From positions 46,979,920 to 47,043,919 of the forward strand of contig OX104128.1 in assembly GCA_944470555.2 (NCBI GenBank): a stretch of 64,000 nucleotides of DNA. Reading direction: 5' to 3'. The DNA comes from Heterobilharzia americana. Lineage: Eukaryota; Platyhelminthes; Trematoda; Strigeidida; Schistosomatidae. Positions 61,006-64,000 of this stretch are shown here, one piece after another. How positions within the stretch are numbered: position 1 is the first letter of the stretch; the number at the start of each line of letters is the position of its first letter. Under the pieces are notes generated by a model, which saw only the letters and a list, made by a program, of their open reading frames with translations, was not told the DNA's origin and searched no databases. Both the position numbers and the translations under genes were made by a program.

Positions 61006-61095
61006 TGAGATGCTCTAAAGGCTATCCAAACAACAGCTGAAATAGCCAATCAGGTTACAATATTTTGGTTCGGAGGATAGTTTATCATTAAATAA
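61006..61095. mobile_element. Hairpin MITE M5, left arm only
   Basis: AGATGCTCTAAAGGCTATCC then AACAACAGCTGAAATAGCCA and ATCAGG matches the family left arm. The right arm is missing or unrecognisable and M6 follows closely. Confidence 0.65.
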
Positions 61096-61128
61096 AGAAA
61101 CATGGTTGACTGTCCCATTAGTAGGTAT

Positions 61129-61268
61129 GGACGACTTAAAGTCCACCCTAGCAATAATCGAAATGACCGGTTAGGCTTCTCTAGTTTGTCTGGAAAGGCA
61201 GATTTTCACCAAAGAGAGAAGTCTAATTGGTTAGTACAGTTGTTGCTAGGGTGACCTTTAAAGTCATT
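61129..61268. mobile_element. Hairpin MITE M6
   Basis: Left arm GACTTAAAGTCCACCCTAGC, right arm CTAATTGGTTAGTACAGTTG then TTGCTAGGGTGACCTTTAAA and GTCA; internal AAAGGCAGATTTTCACC. Confidence 0.85.
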
Positions 61269-61406
61269 TCCGCTGTTACCGAGCTTAATTTCGGTTTGGT
61301 TTCTTTTTGGGCTCTATGACCAGCGGACTGAGAAATGCCAAACACCGTACCTTACTAGTATTATTTACTGCGTTTCTATGTTCTGGTTGATTCTGCTGAC
61401 ACTAAT

Positions 61407-61548
61407 GAAGTGACTTTAAGGGGCACCATAACAACGGCGGGTTAACCAATCATGGTTTTGTATTTTATTAAAAAATAACTCAGCCCAAATAATACCAGAA
61501 AAAGATTGGTTATTCCAGCAGTTCCTTGGGTGACCTTCAAAGTCACTC
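61407..61548. mobile_element. Hairpin MITE M7
   Basis: Left arm GAAGTGACTTTAAGGGGCAC with TTAACCAATCATGG, right arm GATTGGTTATTCCAGCAGTT then CCTTGGGTGACCTTCAAAGT and CACTC. Confidence 0.83.
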
Positions 61549-61571
61549 ACCAAGAAATATCGCGAATGTAC

Positions 61572-61707
61572 AAGGCCATAAAAGCGTAGGTGGCCTAATC
61601 AGAAGAGCCAATCAGGTCTCCCTCTTTTTAGAAGGGAGTTTTTTCATCAGATGCAGAGTTCTAATTGGTTACTTAACTAGATGTTAGGGTAGTCTTCAGA
61701 GTAACTC
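61572..61707. mobile_element. Hairpin MITE M8
   Basis: Left arm degenerate outside GGTGGCCTAATCAGAAGAGC and CAATCAGG; right arm CTAATTGGTTACTTAACTAG then ATGTTAGGGTAGTCTTCAGA and GTAACTC. Confidence 0.72.
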
Positions 61708-61817
61708 AATCAGAACGTCAAGGAATGAGAGCAAAGATGAATACGTAAACAACATTCGTTACTGATTGTTTGTTTCTAACATTCATCCTGGCTACGGAAA
61801 CAACATGTCATTCGATC

Positions 61818-61948
61818 GATGGTGGTTTAGTATCCTCTGAGCTCTGATATTTTCCTTATGAAGTTACTGCTGAAGATGTCATCAAAATTAGTGATATAGC
61901 GTCCACGAAAAAATATCAGAGCTCAGAGGACAGCAAACTACCATCATC
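61818..61948. repeat. Inverted repeat, about 36-bp arms
   Basis: Arms 61818-61853 (GATGGTGGTTTAGTATCCTC, TGAGCTCTGATATTTT) and about 61909-61948 are near-perfect reverse complements with a spacer of about 55 bases. Unrelated to the MITE arms nearby. Confidence 0.85.
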
Positions 61949-62075
61949 ATCCTGTTCTGCAAATCTTTTCCATCATTTCAATACCATTTGTTCACAGGAA
62001 AGAAGATAGTTTACGAGTTTGCCCGCTTTTCACTTTTATAACTTAATTTTAAATTCATGTACCCTGCACGCTAAA

Positions 62076-62217
62076 ATTGACTCTAAAGGCCGCTCCACCA
62101 ACTAGTAAAATAACCAATTAGTTTGCTCCAATTTATGAAAAGCTATCTTCAAAGGCAAAATAGAGAAACCTTACTGGTTAATTTGGCGGTTGCTATGGTG
62201 GTCTTTAGAGATACTCG
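62076..62217. mobile_element. Hairpin MITE M9
   Basis: Left arm TTGACTCTAAAGGCCGCTCC with AAAATAACCAATTAG, right arm TACTGGTTAATTTGGCGGTTG then CTATGGTGGTCTTTAGAGAT and ACTC. Confidence 0.8.
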
Positions 62218-62988
62218 TAACCAAATTCAAACACTTCAGATTTAACTGGTTGACCTTCCCATTTTAATTTGACGCGTAAACTTGAACTTATAAGCCATGA
62301 CGAGTATCTGCGATTGTAACTACTGTGCCAATGAAAGAATTCCCAGTCCTGGTCACGAAAAATGAAAAAAATTCTCATTGTTTACTTTTATCTTGGTCTG
62401 TTTTCTAGATGCGTCACACAGTGAAACGGTATTATTTACTAGATAACGTTTCAAACATCTGATGAGCATAGGAAAATAAAACTATAATCTACCACACTTT
62501 TCATGCTTTACTCATGCATTACTTAATCTATAATGAATAAAACGTGAATTCTCCAAGTTGTTGTCCTCCAAATCTCAGCAAATCATCCCTTCTTTCCTGA
62601 TAGACTGCGTCAAAGATGGTCGAATTCTGTAGCTCCTGGCATATGAATCATTTCATTTCTTCTTGGTACCTAGAAACTCATGTATGATGAGTTAGTAGAA
62701 GTTATGAAATTGACTTAGTTACTCAAGATTTTCAGAAATCAAATGATTCTTATTTTGATTTACTAACTTTTAACAACTTGATTCATTGAAAATGTATTTA
62801 CAATTAAACTTTTTATTGTATTACCTAAATCATTTCAAACTGAAATTAGCCAGATGAATAGCTATGGATCCAGAGAAAGAATATCGATGGTCAACCAGTA
62901 GCGTCTGACTTTTGGCGGTAAACTAATCCCTTCAAGGACACTCACACTTTTCGCGACGAGCACTTTCTTCGCACTCGGAAAATACAAT

Positions 62989-63127
62989 GAGTGACTCTAA
63001 AGGCCACTCTGCCAACCAGTAAAATAACCAATCAGGTTTTTTCATTTTATGAAAATCAACCTTTCCAGCCGAAAGAGAGCAGCCTAATTGGTTACTTCAG
63101 TCGTTTCTAGCATGATCTTTGGAGACA
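62989..63127. mobile_element. Hairpin MITE M10
   Basis: Left arm GAGTGACTCTAAAGGCCACT with AAAATAACCAATCAGG, internal TGAAAATCAACCTTTCCAGC, right arm CTAATTGGTTACTTCAGTCG then TTTCTAGCATGATCTTTGGA. Confidence 0.82.
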
Positions 63128-63787
63128 CGCATTACAGTTGTTTGTGTATTTCACATACGGGTTGAGAACTCCCATGAAGTTCACTCAGGACTAACAAAAT
63201 AACTTTTGTAAACCATACCAACTGAACTTCAGATACAGGAGTATTTTGTTCTTGTTGTCCGACTAGAGTACAAAAAACTATATAAAGAATTAAAAATTGG
63301 AATCTTTATTCAAAAAATAAAATCTCAACACCGCATTTGTGAATGATTTGAGTGAAATGAATTATGAAGCTAAGATTCTACAGTTTTCTTTTTTAATAAT
63401 ATGAAGATCATGCTAGTGTGCATCTCCCTTGATCAACTCGGAACTAGAACAGCCTCAACAGTTTTAATATATGAATGGAGTACCTAACTGGTATTATATT
63501 CTATTTTCTATGTGTCAATCATGTTGCTGTTATATCCAAAACAGTGGTCACTAGGTCCCAGTCTAAGCGACGCGCGAACTTCAGAATTTCAAAATAAAAG
63601 TATTGAGGCTTAGAAATAAGGCGGTACTATAAAAAAGAAGTTAACTAGGTTCAAAATTACTACCCTCAACTGTGGTACTTCTATGGGGAAAATCACGAAA
63701 TCGATTACGTGGAAAGCTAACAAGATCCAAATAATTAATATGCGAAACTAGGATCTCACTTCTCTGACAAACATACCAGCCAAATAA

Positions 63788-63928
63788 AGTGACTTTAAAG
63801 ACCACCCTAGCAACAACTGAAATAGCCGAGTAGACTTCTGCATTTTATGAAAATTCGCCTTTCCAGCCGAAATGAATAAACCTAATTGATTATTTCGATC
63901 GTTGCCAGGGTGGTAATAATGTCACCCT
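63788..63928. mobile_element. Hairpin MITE M11
   Basis: Left arm AGTGACTTTAAAGACCACCC then TAGCAACAACTGAAATAGCC, internal TGAAAATTCGCCTTTCCAGC, right arm CTAATTGATTATTTCGATCG then TTGCCAGGGTGGTAATAATG and TCAC. Possible 8-bp flanks CCAAATAA/CCAAATGA with one mismatch. Confidence 0.82.
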
Positions 63929-64000
63929 CCCAAATGACTGGAACAAGTTTATGTAGAAAATGAGTCAGAGATAGAGACAACTAACCAAGATTAAGGTTAT

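Larger units (their letters stand above)
59465..64000 (+). other. Downstream intron, start only
   Basis: Begins with donor GTATGT; no acceptor or exon recognised before the window ends. Holds a family C SINE (59875-60085 minus), the tRNA-like inverted repeat (60370-60500), an inverted repeat at 61818-61948 and seven hairpin MITEs (M5-M11). Confidence 0.75.

Noticed and set aside
59500..64000. A further dynein exon (AAA3 P-loop) before the window end
   Set aside because: I looked for the conserved segment expected after exon 15 and saw no match; the intron continues to the edge.

Overview
This is a eukaryotic, AT-rich genomic window. It carries the middle of one large plus-strand gene whose small exons are scattered among multi-kilobase introns full of repeats. 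The host is most likely a blood fluke (Schistosoma or a close relative). That rests on the intron repeats: Sm-alpha-like elements with a pol III tRNA-like head plus a hammerhead ribozyme, RTE-type non-LTR retrotransposons with (TAA)n tails, and Penelope-like fragments. I cannot name the species from sequence alone.

The gene encodes an axonemal dynein heavy chain, best matched to DNAH2, the beta heavy chain of the I1/f inner dynein arm. Fifteen exons between 2682 and 59464 total 3987 nt. They join in frame through GT-AG introns to give about 1329 residues: the linker (exons 1-8), AAA1 (exons 9-11), AAA2 (exons 12-14) and the start of AAA3 (exon 15). The N-terminal tail, AAA4-6, stalk and C-terminal domain lie outside the window. 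Only about 7% of the gene span is coding.

The introns hold the following. (1) An almost full-length RTE-clade element (31535-34754, antisense) with a perfect 15-bp target-site duplication, an older wrecked relative (4752-8230), and a 3' fragment (41415-41877). (2) Several 3' fragments of a second non-LTR family, two of which share a 610-bp stretch with no difference that I can see. (3) Two SINE-like families, each with a tRNA-like head and a hammerhead ribozyme, one with the usual CUGAUGA core and one with a CUGAGGA core. (4) Two further tRNA-like SINE families. (5) A family of about 140-bp hairpin elements (MITE-like), 12 copies, all in the last 24 kb and seven of them within 61.0-63.9 kb. 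(6) A long fold-back element and other inverted repeats. (7) A decayed, apparently processed pseudogene in intron 6. Bases 1-2681 and 59465-64000 look like flanking introns of the same gene.

The most interesting material is the hairpin family, including one copy with an 8-bp target duplication that was later split by an RTE fragment making its own 12-bp duplication, and the second hammerhead-bearing SINE family.
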